Below, in pieces: positions 8,385-18,041 of a stretch of 44,413 nt of DNA (its first letter is position 1; the number at the start of each line of letters is the position of its first letter). Below the pieces are notes generated by a model, which was not told the DNA's origin, did not search any database, and worked only from the letters and a program-made list of their open reading frames with translations. The DNA comes from Bacteroidales bacterium (lineage in GTDB: Bacteria > Bacteroidota > Bacteroidia > Bacteroidales > UBA1402), in assembly GCA_028694375.1 (NCBI GenBank), contig JAQUTN010000004.1, positions 1 through 44,413 of the forward strand, written 5' to 3'. The translations under genes were made by a program, and so were the position numbers.

Positions 8385-9614
8385 TCAAGAGTATACCAAC
8401 AAGGACAGTTCCTTAGGATTAAACACTTCAGAAGCCACCTCGCAGAGCTGCATGGCATCGATAGCCTCGATTTTGGCCATAAAATTGCCCAGCGGCTGGT
8501 ATTGGTTGTAATAGAGCAGGCTTTTCCCCATATTCAAAGCCCTGCTTTCTTTGTTTTCGGCCGCTATGCTCAATTGGCCAAAGAGTTGTTTTTTGGCAAA
8601 ATGCAATCTGGCCGAACTCAGAGGCTGTTCTCGCAATCGCTTCAATTCTTTGTCAATCAGCGCCAGGCAACGATCGGTGTTTTTGGGATCACTGCCAAAA
8701 TAGATCGAACACAGGCCGGTATCGGTATAAAAACTGAGTCCCGATTCGACGGTATACACCAAACCGCTATGTTCCCGCAACAAAGTGTTCAGCCGGCTGT
8801 TCATGCCCGGACCGCCCAAGAGGTTGTTCAGCAAAAACAAAGCATAACGTTTTTCGTCGTACATGGAATAGGCTGTATTGCCATACAAAACATGAGTTTG
8901 ATGGGTGTTCCTTGGGAAATGATTTTTGAAAGCATTAGCCCGGAGAGGCCTGCTGCGCTGATAAAAAACCGAATCAGCAGAATTATCGGGAATAGGAGCC
9001 AGATACTTTTGTATCAGGGCATCTGTTTTTTTATTTTCCAGCGAAGACAGGGAGAAAAAAACCAGGCGGTCGGTGGTATAACAGCGCCGGGTAAATGCCC
9101 TGAAATCGGGAGATTCGAAAGTCTGTAAACTTTCGGGTATACCCAGAATATTCCGGCCAAAAGGGTGATGTTCAAACAAACAGCGCTCAAAATCATCGAA
9201 AATCAGTTCCGAAGGAGAGTCTTCGTAACTGTTGATTTCGTCCAACACTACTTCTCTTTCTTTTTCGACCTCTCTTTGAGGAAAAGTGGAATAAAAAAGC
9301 ATATCGCACAAAAGCTCCAGTGCCCTTTCGAAATCGTTTTTGAGAAAAAGGCCGTATACAAAGGTGTCTTCCTTGCCGGTGCTGGCATTCAGCTCTCCGC
9401 CAACGGCATTCAGGCGGTTGAGTACGTGAAATGCTTTGCGTTTCCGGGTGCCTTTGAATAATAAATGTTCCGTAAAATGTGCCAGCCCCTGCTCTTTTTC
9501 TTCTTCGTCACGCGAACCGGCCGCGATGGCAAATCCGCAACACGATACCTCGGCATCGCAGTTCTTGCGTATTACGCGTATCTGATTGGGCAAGGTATAT
9601 ATATCCTCTTTCAT
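8385..9614 (-). CDS. M16-family zinc peptidase
   Basis: A 409-residue insulinase/mitochondrial-processing-peptidase-like protease. The inverted zinc motif HFTEH gives ligands His46 and His50 with catalytic Glu49. The distal ligand is Glu126 in EREVVLDEINSY, 76 residues later, as is usual for M16. The N-terminal region (VIRKNCDAEVSCCGFAIAAGSRDE) is typical and there is no signal peptide, so it is probably cytoplasmic. The C-terminal half is the inactive-repeat domain. The start overlaps the stop of the WbqC-like gene by ATGA (9611-9614), so it is the last gene of the dapB operon. The substrate is unknown. Confidence 0.93.
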   Translation of the reverse strand: MKEDIYTLPNQIRVIRKNCDAEVSCCGFAIAAGSRDEEEKEQGLAHFTEHLLFKGTRKRKAFHVLNRLNAVGGELNASTGKEDTFVYGLFLKNDFERALELLCDMLFYSTFPQREVEKEREVVLDEINSYEDSPSELIFDDFERCLFEHHPFGRNILGIPESLQTFESPDFRAFTRRCYTTDRLVFFSLSSLENKKTDALIQKYLAPIPDNSADSVFYQRSRPLRANAFKNHFPRNTHQTHVLYGNTAYSMYDEKRYALFLLNNLLGGPGMNSRLNTLLREHSGLVYTVESGLSFYTDTGLCSIYFGSDPKNTDRCLALIDKELKRLREQPLSSARLHFAKKQLFGQLSIAAENKESRALNMGKSLLYYNQYQPLGNFMAKIEAIDAMQLCEVASEVFNPKELSLLVYS

Positions 9615-10327
9615 TGCTTATGTATTAAATATAAACAGGCTTCCGGGCCGGTGTTGAACAAGAGGTCAATCACTGACAAATCGGGTATAAAGCCAAACTT
9701 CCGGTCAAAGACCTGTACATAAGGGCCGGGCAATAATTCCATAAGTCTTGCCTTTTTGGGGTGCAGAACATTGCTGTAATCCAGAATTTCCCTTCCCCGG
9801 CCGGCTGTTTCACGAACCAGGTTTAGCTTATTTTCTGCTTCTTCGCGATTGAGTCTTTTTATCGTTTCGGTTTCCCGGCCGGCCTTCTCTGATTGCCCGA
9901 TATAGGTGGTGGTGTATTCAATCTCGGGTGCCAGATTGAGCAAACTGCAAATTACCTCTCTCAAAGCCTCATTATAATCGAACAAATACTTGAATTTCTT
10001 TTCGTAAAAGGGGCGGATATCGTCCTGATAAAAATCAAAAAACGGACTGGAGCGATATGCAGAAACCAGGCTATTCCAATGCATGTGCTGCCAATTGCCG
10101 TGACCGGATAGTTGTATATCGCGGATCCTGCTTGTGCCGGGCAGTGTTTTTTGCACCGGAATACTCAGGACCAGAGGCCCGTTGGCGGCAGCTATCACGC
10201 AACGATTACGATAGGATTGCTTTTGATAATTCTCGTGTTGTTCTATCAAAGCCCTTTCGGCTCTTGCCAGTAAAACATAATAAGACACCGGCGCCAGATA
10301 GGCCGTTGATAACAAGACTACAGACAT
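9611..10327 (-). CDS. WbqC-like family protein
   Basis: A 238-residue protein of the WbqC-like family (PF08889). Recognisable parts are the N-terminal STAYLAPVSYYVLLARAE, the middle WQHMHWNSLVSAYRSSPFFD (a conserved W-x-x-x-H-W-x-S-L-x-x-A-Y core), and RPYVQVF-like GPYVQVFDRKFGFIPDLSVIDLLF near the C-terminus. WbqC was named from an O-antigen locus, but in Bacteroidota the gene usually sits beside lepB, as here, and its biochemical role is not established. It starts 8 nt after lepB and overlaps the M16 peptidase gene by 4 nt, which argues for translational coupling. Confidence 0.9.
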   Translation of the reverse strand: MSVVLLSTAYLAPVSYYVLLARAERALIEQHENYQKQSYRNRCVIAAANGPLVLSIPVQKTLPGTSRIRDIQLSGHGNWQHMHWNSLVSAYRSSPFFDFYQDDIRPFYEKKFKYLFDYNEALREVICSLLNLAPEIEYTTTYIGQSEKAGRETETIKRLNREEAENKLNLVRETAGRGREILDYSNVLHPKKARLMELLPGPYVQVFDRKFGFIPDLSVIDLLFNTGPEACLYLIHKQ

Positions 10328-10335
10328 TACAAAAA

Positions 10336-11787
10336 TTATACGGCTTTTTTCATAAAACGCTTCCAGCGTATTTTACCCTGAAACCAATTGCGGTCTTTGT
10401 CCAGCGACAGCCATACGCGCATGGGTTTGCCCACCACATGGTCTTCGGGTACAAAACCCCAGGCTCTGGAATCGGCCGAATTGTGTCGGTTGTCGCCCAT
10501 CATCCAATAGTAATCCATTTCGAAGGTATACTGCTCTGCAGGCTCACCGTCAATAAAATAACGGCCCTGGCGTTCCTCGAGCCTGTGGTGCTCGTAGGCA
10601 CTGATTACCCTGCCGTAAAGCAGGACATTGTGAGAGTTCAGTTCAATCCTTACTCCTTTTCGGGGTATCCACAAGGGCCCGAAATCATCGCGTGTCCACG
10701 AAATTTCATCGCTCAAAGTAAATATCGGACCGCCCAGATCGTAAGGTCCGATTTGCGCCGGTTCTATACGGACGGCATTCACTATGGGATTTTTTTTGAT
10801 TTTTTCTATCACTTCTTTGGTGGCAGGGAAATGATACACCGGCAGTTTGTTGCCTTGCGCATCGGGCTCAAAACCAAGCAATTCAAGCAAATCATTACGA
10901 TCGGGCAATAAATAACGATCATCCTTGCTTATATTCCACTGCCTAAACTGGGTTTCGCTGAAATAAGAGCCTTTGGTTTGTACAAAGTAATTGTATTGGG
11001 TGCCGGCTTCGTCCTCCAGCATCTGGCCGTTAATATAAACCTGATTGTTGATGATTTGCAAACTATCTCCGGGCATTCCGATGCATCGTTTCACGTAGTT
11101 TTCGCGGCGGTCAACGGGACGGTAAATAATTTCACCAAAGGTTTTTGGATTGCTGCGTACTATACGGGCAGCCTCCGGCACACTCAAACCCTTTTCGCGG
11201 GCTAACGAATAACAAATGCTGTAATAATCAGGGTTTTGCATAGCCAAAGCCACTGTGTCACCGGCGGGGAAATTAAAGACTACTATATCCTTGCGTTGAA
11301 TTTCGCCCAAGCCTTTTAAACGTTTATAAGGCCATTGGGGGTTTTCAATATAAGACTTAGTATTTACTATGGGCAGGGTGTGTTGAGCCAGGGGAAACGA
11401 CAAGGGGGTATTGGGCATGCGAGGCCCGTAGCTGAGCTTGCTGACAAATAAATAATCACCCACCAACAGCGACTTTTCGAGCGAAGGGCTGGGTATCTGA
11501 TAATTTTGGAAAAAGAATAAGAATACAAAATAAACAGCCACCAGGGCAAATACAATGGCATCTACCCAGTCCATAATCACTCTGAAGGTTTTGTTTTTTG
11601 AATTTTTCCAGAAAGACCAAGGTATAAAACGGCTGATAAACAGATCAAAGGCAAAGGGAATAGGCAAAAGCCACCACAGACTGCCTGTCCATACTACAAA
11701 AAAGATAAAGACCAGAGTCCACAGGCCAAAACGTATCCACTTGCCTTTGGCGGCGACAAATCGGCATTTTTTTTCTGTATTGCTCAT
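10336..11787 (-). CDS. lepB: Signal peptidase I, long Bacteroidota form
   Basis: This protease cleaves signal peptides of secreted proteins at the periplasmic face of the inner membrane. It has 483 residues. Transmembrane segments lie at about 20-42 and 74-93. The box around the nucleophile is QIPSPSLEKSLLVGD, placing Ser102 as the catalytic serine by alignment with E. coli PSGSM. The general base is Lys233 in NYVKRCIGMPGDS. The terminal box is MMGDNRHNSADSRAWGFVP (429-447). Large insertions at about 120-225 and 250-420 are usual in this phylum. The gene lies 10 nt after dapB and 8 nt before the WbqC-like gene. Confidence 0.96.
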   Translation of the reverse strand: MSNTEKKCRFVAAKGKWIRFGLWTLVFIFFVVWTGSLWWLLPIPFAFDLFISRFIPWSFWKNSKNKTFRVIMDWVDAIVFALVAVYFVFLFFFQNYQIPSPSLEKSLLVGDYLFVSKLSYGPRMPNTPLSFPLAQHTLPIVNTKSYIENPQWPYKRLKGLGEIQRKDIVVFNFPAGDTVALAMQNPDYYSICYSLAREKGLSVPEAARIVRSNPKTFGEIIYRPVDRRENYVKRCIGMPGDSLQIINNQVYINGQMLEDEAGTQYNYFVQTKGSYFSETQFRQWNISKDDRYLLPDRNDLLELLGFEPDAQGNKLPVYHFPATKEVIEKIKKNPIVNAVRIEPAQIGPYDLGGPIFTLSDEISWTRDDFGPLWIPRKGVRIELNSHNVLLYGRVISAYEHHRLEERQGRYFIDGEPAEQYTFEMDYYWMMGDNRHNSADSRAWGFVPEDHVVGKPMRVWLSLDKDRNWFQGKIRWKRFMKKAV

Positions 11788-11797
11788 ATTTTTTTAA

Positions 11798-12511
11798 TTA
11801 GAATCCGAGTAAATCGTGCATGCCCAACATGCCTTTTTTCCCGAGGGTGAATTCGGCAGCCATTACGGCTCCTAAGGCAAACCCGGCTCTGCTTTTGGCA
11901 TCGTGAATAATTTTGAGGCTGTCTACCTCCGATTCGTAACAAACTTCGTGATAACCGGGCACACTGCCTTCGCGTTCGGAAACAATACCCAGTTCATCGG
12001 TTTTATTGCTTTCATAATTAACCCAGGTCTTTTTTCTGTCCAGGTTTTTTAGGATATCCTCTGCCAGACTCACTGCGGTGCCGCTGGGCGAATCTACTTT
12101 CTGAGTGTGATGAATTTCCTTCAGCTTTACTTCGTATTGCGGGAAAGCATTCATTTTTTCGGCCAGCATTTTGTTCAGAACGAAAAACAAATTGACTCCC
12201 AGGCTAAAATTGGAGGCGTAAAAAAAGGTTTGTCCCTGCTCACAGGCCTGACGTATTTCAGCCATATGTTCCAGCCAGCCTGTTGTTCCAGAAACCACAG
12301 GTAAACCGGCCGCAAAACAACGGCGATAATTCTGCAAGGCAGTGGAAGGGCTGGTAAATTCAATGGCAAGGTCGGCTGTACGGAAATCGTCCGATTCAAA
12401 TAGTTCCGGATTGTTTACATCTATGGCACAGGCTATACTATGACCTCTTTCCAAAGCTATCCTTTCTATTTCGTGCCCCATTTTACCATAACCGATCAAA
12501 ACTATCTTCAT
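11798..12511 (-). CDS. dapB: 4-hydroxy-tetrahydrodipicolinate reductase
   Basis: NAD(P)H-dependent reduction in the diaminopimelate/lysine pathway, feeding peptidoglycan and lysine synthesis in the cytoplasm. It has 237 residues, slightly short for the family but complete. The nucleotide-binding loop is GYGKMG (7-12) and the substrate motif is HHTQKVDSPSGTA, with His134 and Lys138 equivalent to E. coli His159 and Lys163. SGTTGW (74-79) is also conserved. It is first in a tight operon dapB-lepB-wbqC-M16. A TACCTTTG promoter element lies 24 nt upstream. Confidence 0.96.
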   Translation of the reverse strand: MKIVLIGYGKMGHEIERIALERGHSIACAIDVNNPELFESDDFRTADLAIEFTSPSTALQNYRRCFAAGLPVVSGTTGWLEHMAEIRQACEQGQTFFYASNFSLGVNLFFVLNKMLAEKMNAFPQYEVKLKEIHHTQKVDSPSGTAVSLAEDILKNLDRKKTWVNYESNKTDELGIVSEREGSVPGYHEVCYESEVDSLKIIHDAKSRAGFALGAVMAAEFTLGKKGMLGMHDLLGF

Positions 12512-12534
12512 GCTGTTGTATTTTACTTAAACGA

Positions 12535-12542
12535 CAAAGGTA
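12535..12542 (-). promoter_or_regulatory. -7 element of the dapB-lepB-wbqC-M16 operon promoter
   Basis: TACCTTTG on the minus strand, giving a leader of about 18 nt before dapB. No clear -33 TTG. Confidence 0.5.
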
Positions 12543-12587
12543 CTGGAATATTTTTAAATGCCGGGAGATGGATTGAAAAAATACTCG

Positions 12588-12595
12588 TACATTTG
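12588..12595 (+). promoter_or_regulatory. -7 element for the Ig-like lipoprotein gene
   Basis: TACATTTG fits TAnnTTTG, 42 nt upstream of the ATG at 12638 and back-to-back with the dapB promoter. No TTG at the standard distance. Confidence 0.5.
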
Positions 12596-12637
12596 TCCTG
12601 AACTCTAAGATATTCCAACCCTGTGTTCTAATTTCAG

Positions 12638-14530
12638 ATGAGAAGTTTTCGCAACCTCCTTATTCGTGTTCCGGTATGTTTGCTTTGCTTGCAACTAGTG
12701 TCCTGTGCCAGTATAGGATCCCCAAGCGGAGGCCCCAAGGATGAAGCCCCTCCTGTTTTACTTAAAACCCTGCCCGAAAACAACAGCCGCAATTACACCA
12801 AAAAGAAGCTGGAAATCTATTTTGATGAATTGATCTCCGTAGAAAACGCCTCCGAAAGAGTGATTGTTTCTCCCCCGCAAAAAACAGCCCCACAGGTAAA
12901 TGCCGTTATGAAAAAAATCGTGGTGGAGCTGCAGGATAGTCTAAAAGCTAACGAAACCTATACCATCGATTTCACCAATTCCATAGTTGATCTGAACGAA
13001 AAGAACCCCTACGGCGATTATGCTTTTGCTTTTTCGACCGGTTCCGACATCGACACCCTGAGAGTTTCGGGTATAGTGTTGCGGGCATCAAACCTAAATC
13101 CCGAAAGAAATATTTTGGTGGGAGCTCATTTGGATTTAAATGACAGCGCTTTTATAAAAGAGCCCTTTTTGAGAATTTCCAAAACCGATGCTCAGGGGCG
13201 TTTCTGCATTAAAAACCTTAAGCCGGGGCCTTATAAAATCTACGCTCTCGACGATAAAAACCGTGATTACCGCTTTGATCAGCCCGGTGAGGCTCTGGCC
13301 TTTCCCGATTCAACTGTCAGCCTCTGGACCGAAATTTGCCAACGCTACGATACTACCTGGATCGACAGCCTTACCATAGATACCATACGATTGGTTGATT
13401 ATATTTGTTATAAGCCGGACGATATACTTTTGAAATTATACGAAGAAGATTTTGGTAGACAATATTTAGTCAAATCGGAGCGAGCTTCCAAAGAATATTT
13501 TTCACTGATCTTTGGTTACAAGGCAGACAGCCTGCCCCGAATAAAACTGCTCAGTCCCGGGCCGGGAGATATTGGTGCTCAAACAGACAGTACAGACTGG
13601 TTCTTTTGCGAAAAGAATCCGACCAACGACAGCCTGGTTTATTGGATCAAAGACAGCAGCATCTACCGTTGCGACACCTTGCATATTCAACTGGATTATT
13701 TAAAAACTGATTCCAACAACATCCTCTCTGCAGTCAGAGATACACTGAGACTATTCACCAGAAAACCGGCAATTGCCTCCGGAAGAAATCTCTCCGACCG
13801 CGAGCGGAGCCGCAGAGACAAAAGAGATCAAGACAGTGTAATTCAATCCCCGCCGATCGATCACCTTAAGCTGGAAACCAATATTAAACCCACATTAGAT
13901 ATTTATTCCACACTTTATTTTACCTGGGAAAGCCCGGTAAAAAACATTCAGGGCGATCCTTACAGACTGTACCGCAAAAAAGATACCCTCTGGGTAGAAG
14001 TCAAAGATTTCACTATAGAAGCTCATCCGGAGAAATTTCGAACCTATCTGTTGGATGCCCTCTGGGATTTCGAAGCCCAATACAAGGTAGAAATCGATTC
14101 AGGCTGTGTAGAAGGCTGGTACGGCAAAACCAACGCAAAATTCAGCCAAAGTTTCAGCATACGCGCCGAGAAAGAGTATTCGCGCCTGACGGTAAGCATA
14201 AGTGGATTCACAGGCCCGGCTTTTGCCGAATTGCTCGACAAAAGTGACAAGGTTGTACGCAAAACAAGACTGGAAGAGGGTGTGGCTGATTTTCTGTTTA
14301 TTAAACCTGGCGATTATTATCTTAGGGCTGTAGACGATGTAAACAACAACTATCTTTGGGATACCGGGAATTATGCCCTGAAACGCCAACCCGAAGAGGT
14401 TTTTTACAACAATAAACTGTTCAGTCTCAAAGCCAATTGGGAAATAAACGAAAGTTGGAACATAAGAGCCTTAGCTTTGAAGGAGCAGAAGCCCAAAGAC
14501 CTGAAACCGGCCGAACCCAAAAATCGATAA
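12638..14530 (+). CDS. Ig-like domain lipoprotein (Big_5-type)
   Basis: A 630-residue predicted lipoprotein. The signal peptide ends in a lipobox LVSC with Cys23 as lipidation site, followed by GSPSGGPKDEAPPVLL, the usual opening of this Bacteroidota family. Residues about 38-140 form a Big_5-type Ig fold (PENNSRNYTKKKLEIYFDEL, then ANETYTIDFTNSIVDLNE). A carboxypeptidase-regulatory-like segment follows (DAQGRFCIKNLKPGPYKIYA, about 185-205). A second copy-like segment near the C-terminus has LFIKPGDYYLRAVDDVNNNYLWDTG. It probably faces the periplasm or cell surface. No enzymatic motif is visible. The DUF3108 gene follows after 9 nt, so the two are probably co-transcribed. Confidence 0.85.
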   Translation: MRSFRNLLIRVPVCLLCLQLVSCASIGSPSGGPKDEAPPVLLKTLPENNSRNYTKKKLEIYFDELISVENASERVIVSPPQKTAPQVNAVMKKIVVELQDSLKANETYTIDFTNSIVDLNEKNPYGDYAFAFSTGSDIDTLRVSGIVLRASNLNPERNILVGAHLDLNDSAFIKEPFLRISKTDAQGRFCIKNLKPGPYKIYALDDKNRDYRFDQPGEALAFPDSTVSLWTEICQRYDTTWIDSLTIDTIRLVDYICYKPDDILLKLYEEDFGRQYLVKSERASKEYFSLIFGYKADSLPRIKLLSPGPGDIGAQTDSTDWFFCEKNPTNDSLVYWIKDSSIYRCDTLHIQLDYLKTDSNNILSAVRDTLRLFTRKPAIASGRNLSDRERSRRDKRDQDSVIQSPPIDHLKLETNIKPTLDIYSTLYFTWESPVKNIQGDPYRLYRKKDTLWVEVKDFTIEAHPEKFRTYLLDALWDFEAQYKVEIDSGCVEGWYGKTNAKFSQSFSIRAEKEYSRLTVSISGFTGPAFAELLDKSDKVVRKTRLEEGVADFLFIKPGDYYLRAVDDVNNNYLWDTGNYALKRQPEEVFYNNKLFSLKANWEINESWNIRALALKEQKPKDLKPAEPKNR

Positions 14531-14539
14531 AAAAGTGGT

Positions 14540-15433
14540 ATGAAAATACCTTCAGTCCTTTGTTTATTCATTGCAGGGCTTATTATAAGTCAGGATTTAT
14601 CCGGCAAAGAATTTTGCTCCATGCAAAACACCAGTTTTGCCGTTGGCGAAAAAATCAGCTATCAGGTCTACTACAACATAGGCTTTATCTGGATTCCTGC
14701 AGGAACTTGCGACTTTGAAACAAGTATGACTACCTGGACAGCAACAGCACTGGCCTCTAAACCCGGTTATACAAGCGGAAACCACAGCATTGCAGCTTTA
14801 AACAGCCACCCTGCCCTGCATCTCAAAGCCACCGGGATTACCCACAGGGCCTACGATGCTTTTTTTACGGTCAGGGATACTCTGGAGTCTTATGTCAACC
14901 CGCTTAATCTTATTCCCTACGAAAGCAAAAAATATACCCACGAAGGCAAGTGGCATGGCCAGGATAATTTTTTGTTCCAGCCATCCGATACCAGCGAGGG
15001 CTGGAATGTTCGTACCCAACTAAAACGCAGGGAAGTCTGGAAAGATCCCGCATACAATCACACCAAAGAGTGCGGCTTCGATATAATCAGCAGTGTATAC
15101 CGTATGCGCAACATTCCCGACGAGTTGCTGTTTTCGGGACAGGCTATTCATATACCGGTACGGCTTGACGATGGCCAGTACGATGTCTGGCTGAAGTACA
15201 AAGGCAAAGCTCTCATAAAACTGCATCGGGGCAATACCCATTACGCTCATTATTTCGAACTGAGCCTGGTCGAAGGTACAATCTTTAAAAAAGGAGATGT
15301 GCTAAAACTATGGCTGGGCAACGACCTCAATCGTCTTCCCTTGCAAATAGAGTCGCCTATCCGCGTTGGCTCGGTGAAAGCTGTTTTCGAGGGTGCTGAA
15401 AACTTACTTCATCCACAGGAAGACTTAGATTAA
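14540..15433 (+). CDS. DUF3108 domain exported protein
   Basis: A 297-residue protein with an N-terminal signal peptide (about 1-22). It matches DUF3108: FAVGEKISYQVYYNIGFIWI (about 33-52), an alternating-strand body with YDAFFTVRDTLESYVNP (about 105-121), FDIISSVYRMRNI (about 179-191), and the closing KLWLGNDLNRLPLQIES. The family is a predicted periplasmic beta-rich fold without known activity. Its position directly after the Ig-like lipoprotein suggests a shared envelope role, which is inference. The gene ends 21 nt before the convergent cysS stop. Confidence 0.85.
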   Translation: MKIPSVLCLFIAGLIISQDLSGKEFCSMQNTSFAVGEKISYQVYYNIGFIWIPAGTCDFETSMTTWTATALASKPGYTSGNHSIAALNSHPALHLKATGITHRAYDAFFTVRDTLESYVNPLNLIPYESKKYTHEGKWHGQDNFLFQPSDTSEGWNVRTQLKRREVWKDPAYNHTKECGFDIISSVYRMRNIPDELLFSGQAIHIPVRLDDGQYDVWLKYKGKALIKLHRGNTHYAHYFELSLVEGTIFKKGDVLKLWLGNDLNRLPLQIESPIRVGSVKAVFEGAENLLHPQEDLD

Positions 15434-15447
15434 AAAAACGGGGGGGG
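15432..15447. repeat. Homopolymer pair A7-C-G8 between convergent stops
   Basis: Seven A, one C and eight G lie between the DUF3108 stop and the cysS stop. It is non-coding. The G8 tract is the longest G run I noticed in the window and is a likely site of length variation or sequencing error. Confidence 0.6.
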
Positions 15448-15454
15448 CAACCAA

Positions 15455-16948
15455 TCAGGGAGCTGACCATTTCCAGTCGAAGCCCTCTTTTCTGTCCATT
15501 ACTTCGAAACCCAAGTCCGCGAGCTGTTTGCGTATCTTATCGGCTTTTTCCCAGTCTTTGTTGGCTTTGGCTTCCATGCGGAGCTCCAGCAACATATCGA
15601 TGGCGGCCCTGTAAGCTGCACGTTCTGCCTGAGTGTTTGCATTGTCCTGTCCAAGTTCCGATTGGGAATCAAGGCCGAGTATTTCGTTGACAAACAAGGC
15701 ATAGACGTCCCGGAGTTCTTGCAGATCAGCCGCTGTAATGCCTGCATTTCCATCAAATATGCTGTTGATGGCCTTGCCTGCTTCAAAAAGATGCGAAATG
15801 ACTATGGGCGTATTCAGGTCATCGTTCATGGCATCGAAGCATTTCTGCCTCAAATCCCCGATGTTGATCGTCGAAGTCTCTGAAGGCTTAAGTTCCTGCA
15901 AGCGTTTGCAGATATCCATCAGACGGCCATAACCTTTTTCCGAAGCCTGCAAAGCCTCGTTGCTAAAGTCCACCGTGCTGCGGTAATGAGCCTGCAAAAT
16001 AAAAAAGCGAATGGTCATGGGAGCATAAGCCTGCGTCAGTATGGGATGACTACCCTGGAAAAATTCTTCCAGAGTAATGAAATTCCCAAGCGATTTGCCC
16101 ATTTTTTGGCCGTTGATGGTGATCATGTTGTTGTGCATCCAATAACGCACGCTTTCCTTCTCGAGAGCTGCTACCGACTGGGCTATCTCGCATTCGTGAT
16201 GAGGGAAAAGCAAATCCATTCCGCCGCCGTGAATATCGAACTGCTCACCAAGGTAGCGTGTTCCCATGGCAGAACATTCCATGTGCCAGCCCGGGAAACC
16301 CTCGCTCCAGGGAGATGGCCAACGCATAATGTGTTCGGGAGTGGCTTTTTTCCATAAGGCAAAGTCGATGGTGTTTTTCTTTTCGTCCTGGCCGTCGAGG
16401 CGACGGGTGGTACTGAGCATGTCTTCGATATTGCGACCCGATAACTTGCCGTAATGATGGTTTTCGTTGTATTTTTCCACATCAAAATAAACCGAACCTT
16501 CACTTACATAAGCATAACCATGATCGAGTATTTTCTGCACCATTTCTATCTGCTCAATAATATGTCCCGATGCATGAGGTTCTATACTCGGAGGCAAGAC
16601 CCCAAGTGCATCCATTGCCTTATGATAGCGATTGGAATAATACTGAACCACTTCCATAGGTTCGAGCTCTTCGAGCCTGGCCTTTTTGGCAATTTTATCC
16701 TCTCCCTCGTCTGCATCGTTTTCCAGATGGCCTACATCGGTAATATTGCGAACATAGCGCACCTTATAGCCCAATTGACTTAAATAGCGAAACAGTATAT
16801 CGAAAGTAATGGCCGGGCGTGCATGTCCCAAATGAGGATCACCGTAAACGGTAGGTCCGCATACATAAAGCCCTACACGACCTTCGTGTAAGGGTTTGAA
16901 AACTTCTTTTTGCCTGCTTAATGTATTGTAAATACTCAGTTGTTGCAT
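15455..16948 (-). CDS. cysS: Cysteine--tRNA ligase
   Basis: A class I synthetase charging tRNA-Cys. It has 497 residues from the ATG at 16946-16948; the frame is open further upstream but the family start is [15 protein letters not shown]. The HIGH motif is HLGH (39-42) and the KMSKS motif is KMGKS (282-286). Zinc ligands are Cys30, Cys225, His250 and Glu254. The C-terminal anticodon-binding region ends [13 protein letters not shown]. The start overlaps the last 13 nt of the GH3-like gene. No separate promoter was found, so it is probably read from the GH3-like gene's promoter. Confidence 0.96.
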   Translation of the reverse strand: MQQLSIYNTLSRQKEVFKPLHEGRVGLYVCGPTVYGDPHLGHARPAITFDILFRYLSQLGYKVRYVRNITDVGHLENDADEGEDKIAKKARLEELEPMEVVQYYSNRYHKAMDALGVLPPSIEPHASGHIIEQIEMVQKILDHGYAYVSEGSVYFDVEKYNENHHYGKLSGRNIEDMLSTTRRLDGQDEKKNTIDFALWKKATPEHIMRWPSPWSEGFPGWHMECSAMGTRYLGEQFDIHGGGMDLLFPHHECEIAQSVAALEKESVRYWMHNNMITINGQKMGKSLGNFITLEEFFQGSHPILTQAYAPMTIRFFILQAHYRSTVDFSNEALQASEKGYGRLMDICKRLQELKPSETSTINIGDLRQKCFDAMNDDLNTPIVISHLFEAGKAINSIFDGNAGITAADLQELRDVYALFVNEILGLDSQSELGQDNANTQAERAAYRAAIDMLLELRMEAKANKDWEKADKIRKQLADLGFEVMDRKEGFDWKWSAP

Positions 16949-18015
16949 AATATAAATTTGTAGGGCTTCTCCGAAACAAAGCGAATGGCAGGGCCTTCGG
17001 AGCAATATCTCCACAATCCGGAACAAGTGGTAATAATCATTCTGTAATCTTTGCCTAAAACAACTTCTTCCAGGGGAACTGCATTTTGAGGTTCAAGCGC
17101 AAGGTTTACCGGTATAAATTCGTAAAAAACACTGGTGTCGAGCATCAGTAACAGAGCGGCCTCGCCGGGTTGATCCTGAATACCAAAAAAGCCTTCGGCA
17201 CTGCAATACGAAGCCTGGTAATTCAATCCTTCAACGCCCTGCTCCATTTGGTTGACAGAGGGCATGCCTCTGTGAAAGAAAACCTCAGCCGAAGGACAGA
17301 TTTCCTGTAGGCTCTTTTTGTCGAAAAAAGCATAGGCTTTTTCCAAAACAGCCCTCATCCGGGAAGGTGTCCCCTGAAAATTCGATATTTTATCTTGCTG
17401 ACATTTCTTTATTATTTCCTCTGTCAGTTGCTCCTTGGCCGACTCTTCTTCGGGCAATTCGTTGGGAAAAGTTAGTAAGCTCAGTATAAATGGCATATTC
17501 TTACGCAAAACAGACGAAATATTTCCCAGGTTTTCTTCTTTAAAGTCTACCCCCAACCAAATTGAAAAGGCAGAGAAAAGCCGGCTATCGGGGTGATCCT
17601 TCAAATACAGAGCATAGCAATCGTTGATGCCCTGAAAGAAATTCTCGCTGATCATTTGATCGCTGACAGGCAAAAAATGCTTGTTGTTTCCGGATTTTTG
17701 ACCGCCGTTTTTTGGAGTCTTGACAAAATGCTTACAAATGCCCGGCCAAAGGATATTAGGTTTGCCGGCGGCCATTTTGCGCAAATAGGGTTGAATATCG
17801 GAGTTTTGCAGAATAGGGAGTCTTTCCCGAAAATCCTGATAACTAAAAATGCTTCTGAAATCGTATTTTTTGCCATAAAGGCAGCCCTGAGCCTCATTCA
17901 ATAAGTTGAACAGCTGCTCATTCTGAATATCAAAAGACGCGTGGGCGTAATCTTTCAATTCTTCCAGTCTGGTTTTGAATGATAACTGGGCAATGTCCGT
18001 AAAAAAATCACTCAT
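16936..18015 (-). CDS. GH3-family (acyl-adenylate-forming) homologue, C-terminally truncated
   Basis: A 359-residue relative of GH3 acyl-amidosynthetase-like proteins. The family-like N-terminus is [20 protein letters not shown], then [19 protein letters not shown]. The start is taken as the ATG at 18013-18015, because a full promoter (18042-18072) lies between it and the upstream in-frame ATG at 18072. Two oddities. The ATP-binding segment, normally like KSSGTTGDKSKFIPVS, reads [20 protein letters not shown], so the S-G-T-T core is gone. The protein also stops at PYKFILCNN, where homologues read PY-x-x-x-x-TGR and continue about 140 residues with the C-terminal lid domain. It is therefore unlikely to be a working adenylating enzyme: either a decaying gene or a repurposed fold. 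Confidence 0.72.
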   Translation of the reverse strand: MSDFFTDIAQLSFKTRLEELKDYAHASFDIQNEQLFNLLNEAQGCLYGKKYDFRSIFSYQDFRERLPILQNSDIQPYLRKMAAGKPNILWPGICKHFVKTPKNGGQKSGNNKHFLPVSDQMISENFFQGINDCYALYLKDHPDSRLFSAFSIWLGVDFKEENLGNISSVLRKNMPFILSLLTFPNELPEEESAKEQLTEEIIKKCQQDKISNFQGTPSRMRAVLEKAYAFFDKKSLQEICPSAEVFFHRGMPSVNQMEQGVEGLNYQASYCSAEGFFGIQDQPGEAALLLMLDTSVFYEFIPVNLALEPQNAVPLEEVVLGKDYRMIITTCSGLWRYCSEGPAIRFVSEKPYKFILCNN

Positions 18016-18041
18016 AGCACCGGGGGCTTGAATATTAGCTT

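Noticed and set aside
10057-10911. 284-codon open frame on the plus strand
   Set aside because: Antisense to the WbqC-like and lepB genes, spanning their junction; no domain or start signal.
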